DNA from: Rhodococcus sp. CH91
GTDB taxonomy: Bacteria; Actinomycetota; Actinomycetes; Mycobacteriales; Mycobacteriaceae
DNA: 64,000 bases
NCBI RefSeq assembly: GCF_022554085.1
Contig: NZ_JAKFYR010000001.1
Span: forward strand, 248,001 to 312,000
Direction of reading: 5' to 3'
Each line of letters opens with the position of its first letter. Position 1 is the first letter of the stretch. Positions 1 through 11,156 of the stretch are shown in pieces. Position numbers and translations under genes: made by a program. The notes below the pieces were generated by a model. The model saw only the letters and a list, made by a program, of their open reading frames with translations, searched no databases and was not told where the DNA came from.

Positions 1-393
1 AGGACCATGGCCACGGTCACAGGGACAGCGAGAACGGCAGTGACCTTCCTGCGAAGACCCCACCCCTCGATGTTCCACCACCGCTGCCGAGGCGGCGACT
101 TGTCACTCATGGATTACAGCTCTCCTTCCACCCCGTTCGCGCCAGGCGACGAGCACCAGCCGGCACTGCACTCCGATGAGCGCGTTTTCGATCGAATGCA
201 GTCGAACGAGACGTTTCGGGTGAGGGCACCATAGCGGGACATACAGCGGATACGGAAGAGAGGTTCTGTTCCGCCTCCGTGTGCTGCTGCCCTGGCCCCC
301 TGGTCGGCAGCCACACATACAAATGGCCGATAGGAGTGTACTCACGGGTAAGGAGGAAGGCTAACGGCGTCTCGGAGCCTTCTTCTCACGGCC
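1..393. other. Downstream flank of gyrB with no convincing gene
   Basis: No recognisable protein is encoded here. One plus-strand frame is open from the left edge to a stop at 232-234 and could be the 3' end of a gene that starts outside the window, but its last residues match no family I know. The region looks lower in G+C than its neighbours and codon bias is weak in all frames. A GC-poor-loop inverted repeat pairs 352-362 with 376-386 with two mismatches. The start of gyrA, which normally follows gyrB, is not present. Confidence 0.4.
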
Positions 394-433
394 GTGCGCC
401 CCCGCTGTGAAATTTGACACAGCAGGGGCGCAC
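394..433. terminator. Strong hairpin downstream of gyrB
   Basis: Two 16-nt arms at 394-409 and 418-433 pair with a single mismatch around the 8-nt loop AAATTTGA. It lies 45 bp beyond the gyrB stop, and no long T tract follows on either strand, which is common for actinobacterial terminators. A perfect 14-bp palindrome (GCAGTGCGCACTGC, 456-469) sits between it and gyrB. Its position suggests that transcription ends here rather than running into a gyrA gene. Confidence 0.7.
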
Positions 434-477
434 GGGTCGTTCTCGCAGACGCACAGCAGTGCGCACTGCGGTGGTCG

Positions 478-2577
<2,100 letters not shown>

Positions 2578-2637
2578 CTACGTGTCCGGTGACCCACTGC
2601 CCGGGAGGACACAGAAAGCAGTGATTCACACCTCTGG

Positions 2638-2698
2638 CGTCCCCGTAGCGGGACGGACGCGCATCGCATTGTGTGATTTCCTATCCTGCCCGGAAATC
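2638..2698. promoter_or_regulatory. Inverted repeats in the dciA-gyrB gap
   Basis: The 216-bp gap between dciA and gyrB holds two perfect short inverted repeats. GATTTCC (2675-2681) pairs with GGAAATC (2692-2698) and CGTCCC (2638-2643) with GGGACG (2650-2655). The gap is long for an operon joint, so gyrB probably has its own promoter here. The repeats could be a supercoiling- or protein-responsive operator or a weak terminator; no -10/-35 pair is clear. Confidence 0.3.
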
Positions 2699-2730
2699 GT
2701 CGCCCCTGCGGTGCGACGTCGCTTCGCGCC

Positions 2731-3291
2731 TCAGCCGTAGGTGTCGCGTGGGCCACGACCCCGGATGTGCCGTTCGCCCTTGCGCCAACTCGGCGCCGTC
2801 GGACCGGTGATCCTCAATTCCTTGACGACGCCGTGCCCCACCGCAGCGGCGATCTTCGCGAGGATCTGGGACTGCATCATCCGCAACTGCGTCGCCCACG
2901 CTGTGGACTCGGCCGAGACGTGCAGGACACCCTCGCGCAGCGTGGTCGGCCGGGCATGGCCGGCGATGTCGTCACCCACCACACGAGCCCAGCTCCCGAG
3001 AACCGTGCCCTCCGAGACGTGCGCCGACCATCCGCGCTGCTTGGCCACCGAGCGTGTGAGGGAGCCGAGCGGTTGGGGGTCGCGTTCGTCCGGCCCGGGC
3101 CCCGACCAGCCTCGACGCCGGCGTTTCGGTCGCAGCGGTCCGCGGGACGCCCGTCCCTGACCGACGGACTTGCCGTTGGCCTTCGCCGCCGCTCGAGCTT
3201 CCTCGAGCGCGCGACGAGCCAGGTCGATTCCTTTGAGTTCCGGTCCTTCCGCGGCCGGGCCGCCGTCCTGGCCTGGTTGTTCGTCGTTCAT
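2731..3291 (-). CDS. dciA: DciA-type DUF721 protein (replicative helicase loading factor)
   Basis: 186-aa protein of the DUF721 family at the position of M. tuberculosis Rv0004. DciA proteins interact with the replicative helicase DnaB and support its loading in bacteria that lack DnaC. The N-terminal third is charged and disordered ([21 protein letters not shown]). The DUF721 fold follows from about residue 75, with [21 protein letters not shown], then [20 protein letters not shown]. The ATG overlaps the recF stop codon as ATGA (3288-3291), so translation is probably coupled to recF. The family assignment is firm; the helicase role is carried over from studied relatives. Confidence 0.9.
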   Translation of the reverse strand: MNDEQPGQDGGPAAEGPELKGIDLARRALEEARAAAKANGKSVGQGRASRGPLRPKRRRRGWSGPGPDERDPQPLGSLTRSVAKQRGWSAHVSEGTVLGSWARVVGDDIAGHARPTTLREGVLHVSAESTAWATQLRMMQSQILAKIAAAVGHGVVKELRITGPTAPSWRKGERHIRGRGPRDTYG

Positions 3292-4520
3292 CCGACCTCC
3301 CGGGTGATCGGGTCCGTCTCCGGTCGTATCGATCCCAGCACAGAGATACGACCTTCTTCGGTGTCTTCGGCACGAACGGGGAACCGCGCTCCGTTCAGTT
3401 CGGCCGGCACGTCCTCGGGTACGGCTGCCGTGATCAGCACCTGCTCGGCGGTCGCTGCCACCTCGGCGAGAGCGGACCGCCGGCGACGATCGAGCTCGGC
3501 GAAGACATCGTCGAGCATGAGCACCGGATCTGTGCCGTCGGCGCGCAGGAGCGCGAAGGCGCCGAGCCGCAGGGAGAGAGCGAACGACCACGATTCGCCA
3601 TGGCTCGCATAGCCTTTCGCAGGCTCATCTCCGAGAAGAAGGTCGAGATCGTCGCGGTGCGGCCCGACCAGGCAGACTCCTCGCTCGACCTCCCTGGACC
3701 GCACCTCCGCGAGACGGTGCAGGAAGACCGTCTCGAGAAACTCCCGATCGTCCGGGACGGGTGTGCGGGCCGGATCGGAGAACTCCGGGGGCAGCGCGTC
3801 CCCGAGACTGCTGCGATAACGCAGGCTCGCCGGGCGCGACTCGGGTGCGATGGACCGGTACGCCTCGGCCACGTGCGGAGCGAGTTCGTGGAGCAACGCG
3901 ATCCGCGCCGCGAGCAACTCCGCTCCGTGTGCGGCGAGATGACCGTCCCACACGTCGAGAGTCGCCAGGGCGCTCGCACCGTCGCTCGACCGACTTCCGC
4001 GCCGAAGAGCGCCTCCCGCGGTCTTGAGCAGTGCGGACCGCTGGCGCAGCACCTTGTCGTAGTCGGCGCGGACTCCGCTCATCCGCGGAAATCGTGTACT
4101 GAGGAGTTCGTCGAGGAACCGCCGCCGGTCTCCCGGGTCGCCGCGGACGAGGGAGAGATCCTCCGGAGCGAACAGCACTGTGCGCAGGATGCCGAGGATC
4201 TCGCGCGGCCGGCGGGCCGGCGACTGGTTGATGCGCGCCCGATTCTGCTTACCCTCGTTGATCTCGATGTCGACGCCCAGTTCACGGCCGTTGTTGACGA
4301 CGACCGCCCCGGCGAACGCCCGTGACGTGCCGGCACGCAGCAACGGAGCGTCGGAGGACACCCGGTGCGACGAGAGGGTCGACAGATACCCGAGGGCCTC
4401 GAGCAGGTTGGTCTTCCCGTGCCCGTTACGTCCGACGAACACCGTCGCACCCGGCGACAGATCAGCGGAAACCGTTCGCCACGAACGGAAATCGCGCAAC
4501 GAGAAAGTACGAACGTACAC
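3288..4520 (-). CDS. recF: DNA replication and repair protein RecF
   Basis: SMC-like ATPase that helps RecO and RecR load RecA at single-strand gaps. The product is 410 aa. The N-terminus reads [14 protein letters not shown] and the Walker A is GRNGHGKTN near residue 30. The ABC-type signature region [18 protein letters not shown] and Walker [12 protein letters not shown] lie near residues 310-345. It starts 22 bp after dnaN and overlaps dciA by 4 bp, so dnaN-recF-dciA form one transcription unit. Length and order match related actinobacteria; no gnd gene is inserted between dnaN and recF. Confidence 0.97.
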   Translation of the reverse strand: MYVRTFSLRDFRSWRTVSADLSPGATVFVGRNGHGKTNLLEALGYLSTLSSHRVSSDAPLLRAGTSRAFAGAVVVNNGRELGVDIEINEGKQNRARINQSPARRPREILGILRTVLFAPEDLSLVRGDPGDRRRFLDELLSTRFPRMSGVRADYDKVLRQRSALLKTAGGALRRGSRSSDGASALATLDVWDGHLAAHGAELLAARIALLHELAPHVAEAYRSIAPESRPASLRYRSSLGDALPPEFSDPARTPVPDDREFLETVFLHRLAEVRSREVERGVCLVGPHRDDLDLLLGDEPAKGYASHGESWSFALSLRLGAFALLRADGTDPVLMLDDVFAELDRRRRSALAEVAATAEQVLITAAVPEDVPAELNGARFPVRAEDTEEGRISVLGSIRPETDPITREVG

Positions 4521-4542
4521 GGGCTTCCAGTCTCGGGGCCGG

Positions 4543-5727
4543 TCAGCCCGGCAGGCGCACCGGCATCAGCAGGTAGGTGTAGTCGCTGTCCGGAGCCGCG
4601 AAGGTACCCGAGGAATCCGGCACGGGCTCCTCGTCGAGGGCGGGACGCAGCACCGCGGGCCGACTCGAGGTGGTGAATCCGAACGAGACCTTGTCGGTGT
4701 GCAGCGAGGTCAATCCGTCGAGCAGGTAACCGGGGTTGAACGCGATGATCAGCGGTTCACCGAAGAATTCCGCGGGATGGGATTCCTCGGCACGGCCCGC
4801 GTCGTCGCCACCGGCCGACAACATCACGCTGCCCTCGGTGAACTCGAGTCGGACCTGTGCACCCCGTTCGGCGACGAGCGCGACGCGCTTGATCGCGTCC
4901 ACGAGGGGCGCGATCTCGACCGTCGCCATCGCGGTGTGCTCGTTGGGGAGCAGCTGACGGAACTTGGGGAATTCGGCGTCGAGCAGGCGTGTGGTGGTCC
5001 GGCGCCCTTCGGAGACGATGCCGAGCAGTCCTTCCGCCCCCACGGAGGAACCGCTGCCGAGAGCGAGCTGAACCGGCGAGTTCGAAGATCCCCCAACAGT
5101 TTTCGCTGCCTCGGAGAGGGTCTTCGCGGGAACGAGCACGGCCGAACTGGTGGTTTCCGAGGTGGGCATCCACTCGAGTTTGCGAACCGCGAGCCGGAAC
5201 CGGTCGGTGGCGGCGAGCACCATGTCGGTGCCCTCGATCTCGACACGGATGCCCGTGAGCATCGGCAGCGTGTCGTCCTTCCCGGCAGCGACGGCGACCT
5301 GGCTGATCGCCTCGGCGAAGAGATCGCCGGGCAACGAACCGGTCTGCTGCGGCAGTTCGGGAAGCTGGGGATAGTCCTCCACCGGCATGGTGGGGAGCGA
5401 GAACTTCGCGCTACCGCACGTGATGAGTACCCGGGTGCCGTCGAGCACGACATCCACAGGCTTGTGGGGAAGAGCGCGGGTGATGTCGGCGAGCAGCCTG
5501 CCCGACACGAGCACCTGCCCCGGGGTGATGACCTCGGCCGCGACGTGGACCTGCGCGGACACCTCGTAGTCGAATCCCGAGACGGTCAGTCCCTGCTCCT
5601 CGGCTCCGAGGAGGACACCGCCCAGGACGGGAACGGGAGGTCGCGAGGGGAGGCTTCGGGCAACCCACGCAACGGAGTCGGCGAAGTCCTCGCGAGCCAC
5701 ACGAAACTTCATACTTCCCAGCTCCAT
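4543..5727 (-). CDS. dnaN: DNA polymerase III beta sliding clamp
   Basis: Processivity clamp of the replicative polymerase, 394 aa, three repeated clamp domains. The N-terminus [22 protein letters not shown] and the [11 protein letters not shown] segment are typical, and the C-terminus reads [10 protein letters not shown] as expected for actinobacterial clamps. Start choice is not certain. The ATG at 5727 (MELGSMKF) has AAGGGAT about 12 nt upstream. The ATG at 5712 (MKFRVARED) lies 5 codons inside. The gene follows dnaA across the oriC gap. Confidence 0.97.
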   Translation of the reverse strand: MELGSMKFRVAREDFADSVAWVARSLPSRPPVPVLGGVLLGAEEQGLTVSGFDYEVSAQVHVAAEVITPGQVLVSGRLLADITRALPHKPVDVVLDGTRVLITCGSAKFSLPTMPVEDYPQLPELPQQTGSLPGDLFAEAISQVAVAAGKDDTLPMLTGIRVEIEGTDMVLAATDRFRLAVRKLEWMPTSETTSSAVLVPAKTLSEAAKTVGGSSNSPVQLALGSGSSVGAEGLLGIVSEGRRTTTRLLDAEFPKFRQLLPNEHTAMATVEIAPLVDAIKRVALVAERGAQVRLEFTEGSVMLSAGGDDAGRAEESHPAEFFGEPLIIAFNPGYLLDGLTSLHTDKVSFGFTTSSRPAVLRPALDEEPVPDSSGTFAAPDSDYTYLLMPVRLPG

Positions 5728-6224
5728 CGCCCGGTGGATCCCTTCGATCGGTCTCGACAAGTCTACGAAGTCTGTCACAGAACCCCGACACCGATGAGTC
5801 GGAGCCGGGGGATGCGAATCCACGTTATGCCTTCCCTCGCTGCTTGGGAAGCCGGGAGGCTCGAGGCGTGAGCCTCACTCGAGGGCCTGTGGACCGAAGC
5901 TCTCCACACACCTGTTTTGAAAGAAGATTTCCGAAGAGAACTCACAGAAGTAGTAATAGGGCCTGTGGAATCTGTGGACGAACGAGCGTCTAGGCTGGTG
6001 AGGCGAGGTTCTCGAGGGGGACCAACTCGAGGATGGACTCGAGGAGTTCTCGAGGAGGAATGTGGATTCCTCGAGACTGTTCGAACTCTGTCCACCTTTC
6101 GTCCACAAAGATCCCACGTTCTGCACACCCTTGTCCACAGGTGTGAGGGTCGAAAATTTCTCGGAATACGGGACAGGGAGCGCCCTGTGGACGCTCCCTG
6201 TGGATGGATTCTCGAGGCCGGAGA
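5728..6224. other. oriC: Chromosomal replication origin oriC (dnaN-dnaA gap)
   Basis: 497-bp non-coding region between dnaA and dnaN, the usual place of actinobacterial oriC. DnaA-box-like 9-mers, on both strands, lie at 5888-5896, 5964-5972, 5973-5981, 6061-6069, 6088-6096, 6099-6107 (TCGTCCACA), 6131-6139 (TTGTCCACA), 6186-6194 and 6199-6207, with a partial one near 5901. The stretch 5911-5960 is about 62% A+T, high for this genome, and is the likely unwinding element. Five CTCGAG hexamers crowd 6011-6075. The identification rests on position plus box density. Confidence 0.9.
5948..5981 (-). promoter_or_regulatory. DnaA-trio / basal unwinding element candidate
   Basis: Read on the minus strand, two adjacent DnaA boxes (TCGTCCACA, then GATTCCACA) are followed by GGCC and then CTA-TTA-CTA-CTT. 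This is the order described for the basal origin unwinding system: DnaA box, short GC-rich spacer, then repeats complementary to 3'-(G/A)AT-5' trios, on which DnaA is thought to polymerise along one strand. The AT-rich 5911-5950 stretch continues in the unwinding direction. Confidence 0.6.
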
Positions 6225-7889
6225 TCAGCGTTTGGACCGCTGCTTGATGCGCGCGGTGAGCTCCTGCACCTGGTCGTAGACCTTGCGGCGCTCGGTCATC
6301 TCTTTGCGAATCTTCTTGTCCGCGTACATGACTGTGGTGTGATCGCGGCCGAATGTCTGCCCGATCTTCGGGAGCGAGAGGTCGGTGAGCTCACGGCACA
6401 GATACATCGAGATCTGGCGGGCCTGCGCGAGTGGACGCGCCTTGCCGGGTCCGCACAGGTCGTCGATGGAGGTTCCGAAGTACTCCGCCGTCACCGCCAT
6501 GATCGTGGCGGCGTTGATCTCGAGAGCCGAGGAGTCCGGCATGAGATCACGCAGCACCACCTCGGCGAGGGTGAGATCGAGCGGCTGGCGGTTGAGCGAG
6601 GCGAAGGCCGTCACACGGATCAGGGCACCCTCGAGTTCGCGGATGTTCCGTTCGATGCGGCTGGCGATGAGCTCGAGCACGTCGTGCGGGACGTTGAGCC
6701 CGTCCATCCGGGCCTTCTTGGACAGGATGGCGATGCGGGTCTCGAGTTCCGGCGGCTGGACGTCGGTGATGAGCCCCCACTCGAAACGGGTCCGCAGTCG
6801 TTCCTCGAGCGTCGCGAGCTGCTTGGGCGGCCGGTCGGACGAGACGACGATCTGCTTGTTGGCGTTGTGGAGGGTGTTGAACGTGTGGAAGAACTCCTCC
6901 TGGATGCCTTCCTTGCCCTCGATGAACTGGATGTCGTCGACGAGGAGGATGTCCGTCTCGCGGTAACGCCGCTTGAACGCGACCTTACGGTCGTCGCGGA
7001 GGCTGTTGATGAAGTCGTTCGTGAACTCTTCGGTCGAGACGTACTTCACCCGCATGCCGGGGAAGAGTCTCTGGGCATAGTGGCCCGCAGCATGGAGCAG
7101 ATGGGTCTTCCCCAGCCCGGACGCACCCCAGATGAACAGGGGATTGTAGGCACGGGCCGGCGCTTCGGCGATCGCCACCGCGGCCGCGTGCGCGAACCGG
7201 TTCGAGGCTCCGATCACGAAGGTGTCGAAGGTGTACTTCGCATTGAGACTGCTGCTGCCCATGGGCCGGGTCTCGGGTGGCGGCGGTTGTGTGAAGTAGG
7301 AGGGCCACGACTCGCGTACCGCGGTCATCGCCTCCCGGTCGTCGTCGACCTCCTCGAGTTCGCCGTGCTCCACCTCGAGCATGTCGTGGTCGCGCGGGGG
7401 CATCAGGCGCCGGCGGACCGGGCCCGTACCGTCGCCGGCGAGCGACGCGTCGCGTGGGAAGGCGCCGTCCCGGGAGATCGCGGGGTCGCGGCGCAGTTCA
7501 CGTCCGCGGGACTCGCCGGACCGCGGGCTCGGGGATTGCGCGTCGACCGGCAGTCCTTCGAGTGGCAGCGTGTCGCGGGGTTCGGCGTAGGGATCCTCGG
7601 CGGGATCATCCACACGCTCCCGGGGCTCCACGCGCACACCGAGGCCTTCCACCCGGTGACCCAGGTGGCGGTTGAGCGTCCGGAGGATCGGTTCGCGAAG
7701 ATCGCGCTCGATCGATTGCTGTGCCAGCGTGGACGGTACGGAGAGCAGGGCGAATCCCTGCGCGAGTGTGATCGGTTTGACCAACGCGAGCCATGCCTTC
7801 TGGCTCTTCGTCAGCCCTCCCTCGTCGATGGTCAGCTCGGATACGACGTCCGCCCACACATCGGCCAGCGCGTTCGGCTCGTCGCTCAC
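6225..7889 (-). CDS. dnaA: Chromosomal replication initiator DnaA
   Basis: AAA+ initiator that binds DnaA boxes and melts oriC. The product is 554 aa with four domains: an N-terminal helicase-interaction domain, a long polar linker (about residues 95-210), an ATPase with Walker [12 protein letters not shown] near 253 and Walker [10 protein letters not shown], and a C-terminal DNA-binding domain with [26 protein letters not shown]. The GTG start at 7889 ([12 protein letters not shown]) is chosen because GGGAGGAAG precedes it by 5 nt. DnaA boxes upstream (7916-7947) suggest autoregulation. Confidence 0.98.
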   Translation of the reverse strand: MSDEPNALADVWADVVSELTIDEGGLTKSQKAWLALVKPITLAQGFALLSVPSTLAQQSIERDLREPILRTLNRHLGHRVEGLGVRVEPRERVDDPAEDPYAEPRDTLPLEGLPVDAQSPSPRSGESRGRELRRDPAISRDGAFPRDASLAGDGTGPVRRRLMPPRDHDMLEVEHGELEEVDDDREAMTAVRESWPSYFTQPPPPETRPMGSSSLNAKYTFDTFVIGASNRFAHAAAVAIAEAPARAYNPLFIWGASGLGKTHLLHAAGHYAQRLFPGMRVKYVSTEEFTNDFINSLRDDRKVAFKRRYRETDILLVDDIQFIEGKEGIQEEFFHTFNTLHNANKQIVVSSDRPPKQLATLEERLRTRFEWGLITDVQPPELETRIAILSKKARMDGLNVPHDVLELIASRIERNIRELEGALIRVTAFASLNRQPLDLTLAEVVLRDLMPDSSALEINAATIMAVTAEYFGTSIDDLCGPGKARPLAQARQISMYLCRELTDLSLPKIGQTFGRDHTTVMYADKKIRKEMTERRKVYDQVQELTARIKQRSKR

Positions 7890-7911
7890 GCAGCTTCCTC
7901 CCTCGGATCGA

Positions 7912-7951
7912 CCGGTTGTCCACACGATTATCCACAGGTGTGGACAACCGG
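7912..7951. promoter_or_regulatory. Three-box DnaA site inside an inverted repeat
   Basis: TTGTCCACA (7916-7924), the perfect consensus TTATCCACA (7928-7936) and TGTGGACAA (7939-7947) lie within 32 bp, just upstream of the dnaA start. The outer two boxes form the arms of a perfect 14-bp inverted repeat (7912-7925 with 7938-7951) with the third box in the spacer. It is likely to be the DnaA autoregulation site, a second part of a split origin, or both. Confidence 0.8.
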
Positions 7952-8459
7952 GGGAATCACCCGGTGGATATGGGGATGGGAGGTGTGTATCCGCACAACG
8001 GGGGTCTCGTCCCGGGCGGTCTGCGGGGATCAGTGTGGCACACGATGCGACGCGATCCGAGCATGTGGTCCGTGAACCCTGCGCGGTGACGCGTCGTGCA
8101 GTAGGCCGTCAATGCATCGCACGGCAGATGGCGCATCGTCGTCGTGCGGAGCGACACGCGGGACTGCACTGGTAGTCGCGGTGCTCCGTCGAAGACATGG
8201 CCAAAGAGTACCGGAGGAGTGCTCCGGATCACATACCTTCGGGGTGACCGGTTACGCTCGATCTCGCGGCGTGTCGCGTTGCGCGACGGTGGAGCTCGCG
8301 GTTTGATTTCGCGCCCGCGTCCGAGTAGCCTCGAACAGTCACTCATACAGAGGTGATGGGTCTGTCCTGCTCTCCTGAGCAAGTGGGTCCTGCGAATTCA
8401 CGTACACGTTGGGTCGACGGTGCTCGCCGCCGTCGCAGAATTTTCGAGGAGTGTCGACC
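7952..8459. other. dnaA-rpmH divergent intergenic region
   Basis: About 500 bp without a plausible gene between the divergent dnaA and rpmH. It must contain the dnaA promoter (minus) and the rpmH operon promoter (plus). A small hairpin, CCGGAG paired with CTCCGG, lies at 8211-8227. The best plus-strand promoter candidate is at 8303-8331, which would leave a leader of about 120 nt before rpmH. Codon bias is absent in all frames. Confidence 0.6.
8303..8331 (+). promoter_or_regulatory. Candidate sigma-A promoter for the rpmH operon
   Basis: TTGATT (8303-8308), a 17-nt spacer and TAGCCT (8326-8331) form a good housekeeping-type promoter. It would drive rpmH, rnpA, yidD, yidC and probably further genes with a long 5' leader. 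No start-site data are available, so this is a sequence match only. Confidence 0.5.
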
Positions 8460-8603
8460 GTGGCCAAGGGCAAGCGGACGTTCCAGCCGAACAACCGACG
8501 CCGCGCGCGCGTTCACGGCTTCCGTCTCCGGATGCGCACCCGTGCGGGTCGCGCGATCGTTTCGGCGCGTCGCCGTAAGGGCCGCGCTTCTCTCACCGCC
8601 TGA
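8460..8603 (+). CDS. rpmH: 50S ribosomal protein L34
   Basis: 47-aa, strongly basic ribosomal protein of the large subunit, beginning [20 protein letters not shown] and ending [10 protein letters not shown], the standard L34 pattern. The GTG start at 8460 is preceded by GAGGAG about 8 nt upstream. It opens the rpmH-rnpA-yidD-yidC-khpB operon, found divergent from dnaA in most bacteria. Length is normal. Confidence 0.97.
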   Translation: MAKGKRTFQPNNRRRARVHGFRLRMRTRAGRAIVSARRRKGRASLTA

Positions 8604-8623
8604 TTCCCTAACGGGAGCTCGGG

Positions 8624-9019
8624 GTGTTACCTGAGCCGTATCGACTGCGGCGTCGCTCGGATTTCTCGGACACGGTCCGCCGAGGGCGTCGTCAGGGACG
8701 GCGGGATCTGGTCGTTCACGTTCTCGAACGCGATCGATCGGACTTCTTGGTGAGTGTGGGCGGTCCGCGTTTCGGACTCGTCGTGAGCAAGGCTGTCGGG
8801 CCGGCGGTGATTCGACATCGAGTCGCACGCCGGCTTCGTCATATCTGTGCAGCGCTCGTCGACGACCTTCCCGCCGATACCGATATCGTCCTGCGTGCGT
8901 TACCGGGTGCCGCCACTGCGGAATCCCGTGATCTCGACAAGCAGGTGAGATCCGGACTCGCCAGGCTCGGTGTGCTCGACTCCCCGGCTCCAGTCTCGGC
9001 CGGAAGAACTCACCCATGA
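8624..9019 (+). CDS. rnpA: Ribonuclease P protein component
   Basis: 131-aa protein subunit of RNase P, which with the catalytic RNA trims the 5' ends of tRNA precursors. It shows LRRRSDFSDTVRRG at the N-terminus, RFGLVVSKAVGPAV, and the basic RNR-motif helix as IRHRVARRLRH. The start is a GTG at 8624, 20 nt after rpmH. The stop overlaps the yidD start (ATGA at 9016-9019), which indicates translational coupling. The C-terminus is slightly extended and not conserved. Confidence 0.95.
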   Translation: MLPEPYRLRRRSDFSDTVRRGRRQGRRDLVVHVLERDRSDFLVSVGGPRFGLVVSKAVGPAVIRHRVARRLRHICAALVDDLPADTDIVLRALPGAATAESRDLDKQVRSGLARLGVLDSPAPVSAGRTHP

Positions 9020-9306
9020 ACGACCTGGAGCCGAGATCGTGGTGGCGGACCGTGCGGTCCGCTCCTGCTCGTGCCCTCATCTTCTGTATCGAGCTCTACC
9101 GCACCTATGTATCGCCGACGCGGATGCCCACCTGCCGATTCACCCCCACCTGCAGCGAGTACGCCGTGGAGGCCTTGCGCACACGGGGTGTCGTGATCGG
9201 TTCGGCTCTGGCGTCGGTGAGACTGCTCAAGTGTGGCCCCTGGCACCCTGGTGGGTGGGATCCGGTACCCGAACGGAAACATCGGTCGTCCCCTGTGGGT
9301 ACCTGA
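9016..9306 (+). CDS. yidD: Membrane protein insertion efficiency factor YidD
   Basis: 96-aa small membrane-associated protein of the YidD (DUF37) family, which assists YidC-dependent insertion of membrane proteins. The family pattern is clear: IELYRTYVSPTRMPTCRFTPTCSEYAVEAL, followed by LLKCGPWHPGGWDPVP, including the conserved cysteines. An amphipathic N-terminal helix (residues 9-30) probably binds the membrane. It overlaps rnpA by 4 bp and precedes yidC by 69 bp. Confidence 0.95.
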   Translation: MNDLEPRSWWRTVRSAPARALIFCIELYRTYVSPTRMPTCRFTPTCSEYAVEALRTRGVVIGSALASVRLLKCGPWHPGGWDPVPERKHRSSPVGT

Positions 9307-9375
9307 CCGGAGCCGAGACCCGAGACAGACGCCTCTTCGTGGCGATCATGGACGACCAGAGGAGTACATAGAGCC

Positions 9376-10473
9376 GTGCTCGACTTCATCTACTATCCCG
9401 TGTCCTGGATCCTGTGGGTCTGGCACAAATTGTTCTCGTTCGTGCTGGCACCCGACAGCGGTTGGACGTGGGCGCTGTCCGTGGTGTTCCTCGTGTTCAC
9501 GCTGCGCGCGATCCTCTACAAGCCGTTCGTCAAGCAGGTCCGCACCACGCGCCAGATGCAGGAACTGCAGCCGCAGATCAAGGCGCTCCAGAAGAAGTAC
9601 GCCAAGGACCGGCAACGCCAGGCGCTGGAGATGCAGAAGCTCCAGAAGGAGCACGGCTTCAACCCCCTGATGGGCTGTCTGCCCATCCTCCTGCAGGTCC
9701 CGGTGTTCATCGGTCTGTTCCATGTGCTGCGTTCGTTCAACCGAACCGGCAGCGGATTCGGTCAGCTCGGTCTGACGCCGGAGGAGAACGCGCAGCTAGG
9801 CAACTATGCCTTCAGCCCGGAGGATGTCGAGTCCTTCCTCAGCGCTCGTCTGTTCGGCGCCCCGATCTCGTCGTGGATCACGCAGCCGGCTGCGTCGCTC
9901 GAAGCCTTCGCCCCGTTCGGTGATCTGCCGACCCGCTGGGAGATCGCCGCGGTGGCAGTGCCGTTGATGGTCGTCGCCGGTATCGCCACGCACTTCAACG
10001 CGCGTGCCTCGGTCGCCCGTCAGAGTGCTCAGGCAGCCGCGAATCCGCAGGCCGCGATCATGAACAAGCTGGCGCTGTACGTCTTCCCGCTCGGTGTGCT
10101 CGTGGGCGGGCCGTTCCTGCCGATCGCCATCATCCTCTACTGGGTGAGCAACAACGTGTGGACCTACGGGCAGCAGCACCTCGTCTTCCGCCGCATCGAC
10201 AAGGAGGAAGAGGAGAAGAAGGCCGCGGCTCTCGCCCGCCGGAATGAGAACGCTCCGAAGCCGGGCGCTCGACCGAACAAGTCCAAGAAGAAGGGCGCAG
10301 CCGCCGCGGCGACCGCTGCTTCCGAGGCCGACGACAACAGCGCGGTCGAGGAGACCGGTGAGGTGTCGTTGCAGAAGGACTCGGCGAACGAGGATTCCTC
10401 TGCTCCCAAGTCCGGTGCGTCTGCTCCCAAGCCGGGGAGCCGCCCCAAGAACTCCAAGCGCAAGCGGCGCTGA
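9376..10473 (+). CDS. yidC: Membrane protein insertase YidC
   Basis: 365-aa Oxa1/Alb3/YidC-family insertase for inner-membrane proteins. Five membrane segments are visible, starting with [21 protein letters not shown]. The next contains the conserved groove arginine in [20 protein letters not shown] charged cytoplasmic hairpin (about residues 60-95, [21 protein letters not shown]) follows. The long C-terminal tail is rich in Lys, Ala and Pro, as in actinobacterial YidC. GAGGAG lies upstream of the GTG start at 9376. Confidence 0.96.
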   Translation: MLDFIYYPVSWILWVWHKLFSFVLAPDSGWTWALSVVFLVFTLRAILYKPFVKQVRTTRQMQELQPQIKALQKKYAKDRQRQALEMQKLQKEHGFNPLMGCLPILLQVPVFIGLFHVLRSFNRTGSGFGQLGLTPEENAQLGNYAFSPEDVESFLSARLFGAPISSWITQPAASLEAFAPFGDLPTRWEIAAVAVPLMVVAGIATHFNARASVARQSAQAAANPQAAIMNKLALYVFPLGVLVGGPFLPIAIILYWVSNNVWTYGQQHLVFRRIDKEEEEKKAAALARRNENAPKPGARPNKSKKKGAAAAATAASEADDNSAVEETGEVSLQKDSANEDSSAPKSGASAPKPGSRPKNSKRKRR

Positions 10474-10495
10474 CCGAAGTAGAAGAGAGCTGAAC

Positions 10496-11044
10496 ATGGC
10501 CAGTGACCTGGACAAGGTGGAAGACGACCTCGTTGTGGCACCCGAGGCGTCCGATGCCCGGCCGGATGCCGATCTCGATGACGACGACTACCTCATCGAA
10601 GAAGGTGAGATCGCCGGCGACTATCTGGAGCAGTTGCTCGACGTTCTCGATTTCGACGGCGACATCGACCTCGACGTCGAGGGCGACCGCGCGGTCGTGA
10701 GCATCGACGGCGGTAAGGATCTCACCAAGCTCGTGGGTCGTAACGGTGAGGTTCTCGATGCGCTGCAGGAGCTCACCCGCCTCGCGGTACAGCAGGCGAC
10801 GGGTGAACGCAGCAAGCTCATGCTGGATATCGCCGGCTGGCGCGCCGGCAAGCGGGCCGAGCTCTCCTCCCTGGGTACGACGGCGGCGAAGCGTGTCCTC
10901 GAGTCGGGACAGCGCGAGGAACTCGAGCCGATGACACCCTTCGAGCGCAAGATCGTGCACGACGCCGTGGCCAAGATCGACGGTGTCTCCAGCGAGAGCG
11001 AGGGCGCGGAGCCTCACCGGCGTGTGGTGATCGTCAAGGACTGA
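10496..11044 (+). CDS. khpB: KH/R3H RNA-binding protein (KhpB/Jag)
   Basis: 182-aa protein of the Jag/SpoIIIJ-associated family (Rv3920c position). The first 45 residues are very acidic. A KH-type domain follows, with DLTKLVGRNGEVLDALQELTRLAVQQ. The C-terminal R3H domain shows LEPMTPFERKIVHDAVAKIDGV and the final strand RRVVIVKD. These proteins bind RNA and are linked to control of cell elongation and division. ATG at 10496 lies 22 nt after yidC, in the same operon, and a terminator follows. Confidence 0.93.
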   Translation: MASDLDKVEDDLVVAPEASDARPDADLDDDDYLIEEGEIAGDYLEQLLDVLDFDGDIDLDVEGDRAVVSIDGGKDLTKLVGRNGEVLDALQELTRLAVQQATGERSKLMLDIAGWRAGKRAELSSLGTTAAKRVLESGQREELEPMTPFERKIVHDAVAKIDGVSSESEGAEPHRRVVIVKD

Positions 11045-11062
11045 GTCGGCTGTGCCGATCAC

Positions 11063-11100
11063 GGAGGGACTCTGCGTCGTCGGAGTCCCTCCTTCCTTTT
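11063..11100 (+). terminator. Rho-independent terminator after khpB
   Basis: GGAGGGACTC (11063-11072) pairs perfectly with GAGTCCCTCC (11083-11092) around a 10-nt loop, and TTCCTTTT follows at once. This is a textbook intrinsic terminator and closes the rpmH-khpB operon, so rsmG probably has its own promoter or depends on read-through. Confidence 0.9.
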
Positions 11101-11156
11101 CGGGATGAACAGGTTGCGGCCCCCGATATTGCCTTCGGGTGAGCCGACGGGAAAGG

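Noticed and set aside
5728-6224. Small plus-strand frame across the dnaN-dnaA gap
   Set aside because: It consists of DnaA boxes and CTCGAG repeats and has no coding signal; the region is oriC.
11138-11156. GTG 11139 as rsmG start
   Set aside because: No Shine-Dalgarno sequence precedes it; later starts are better supported.
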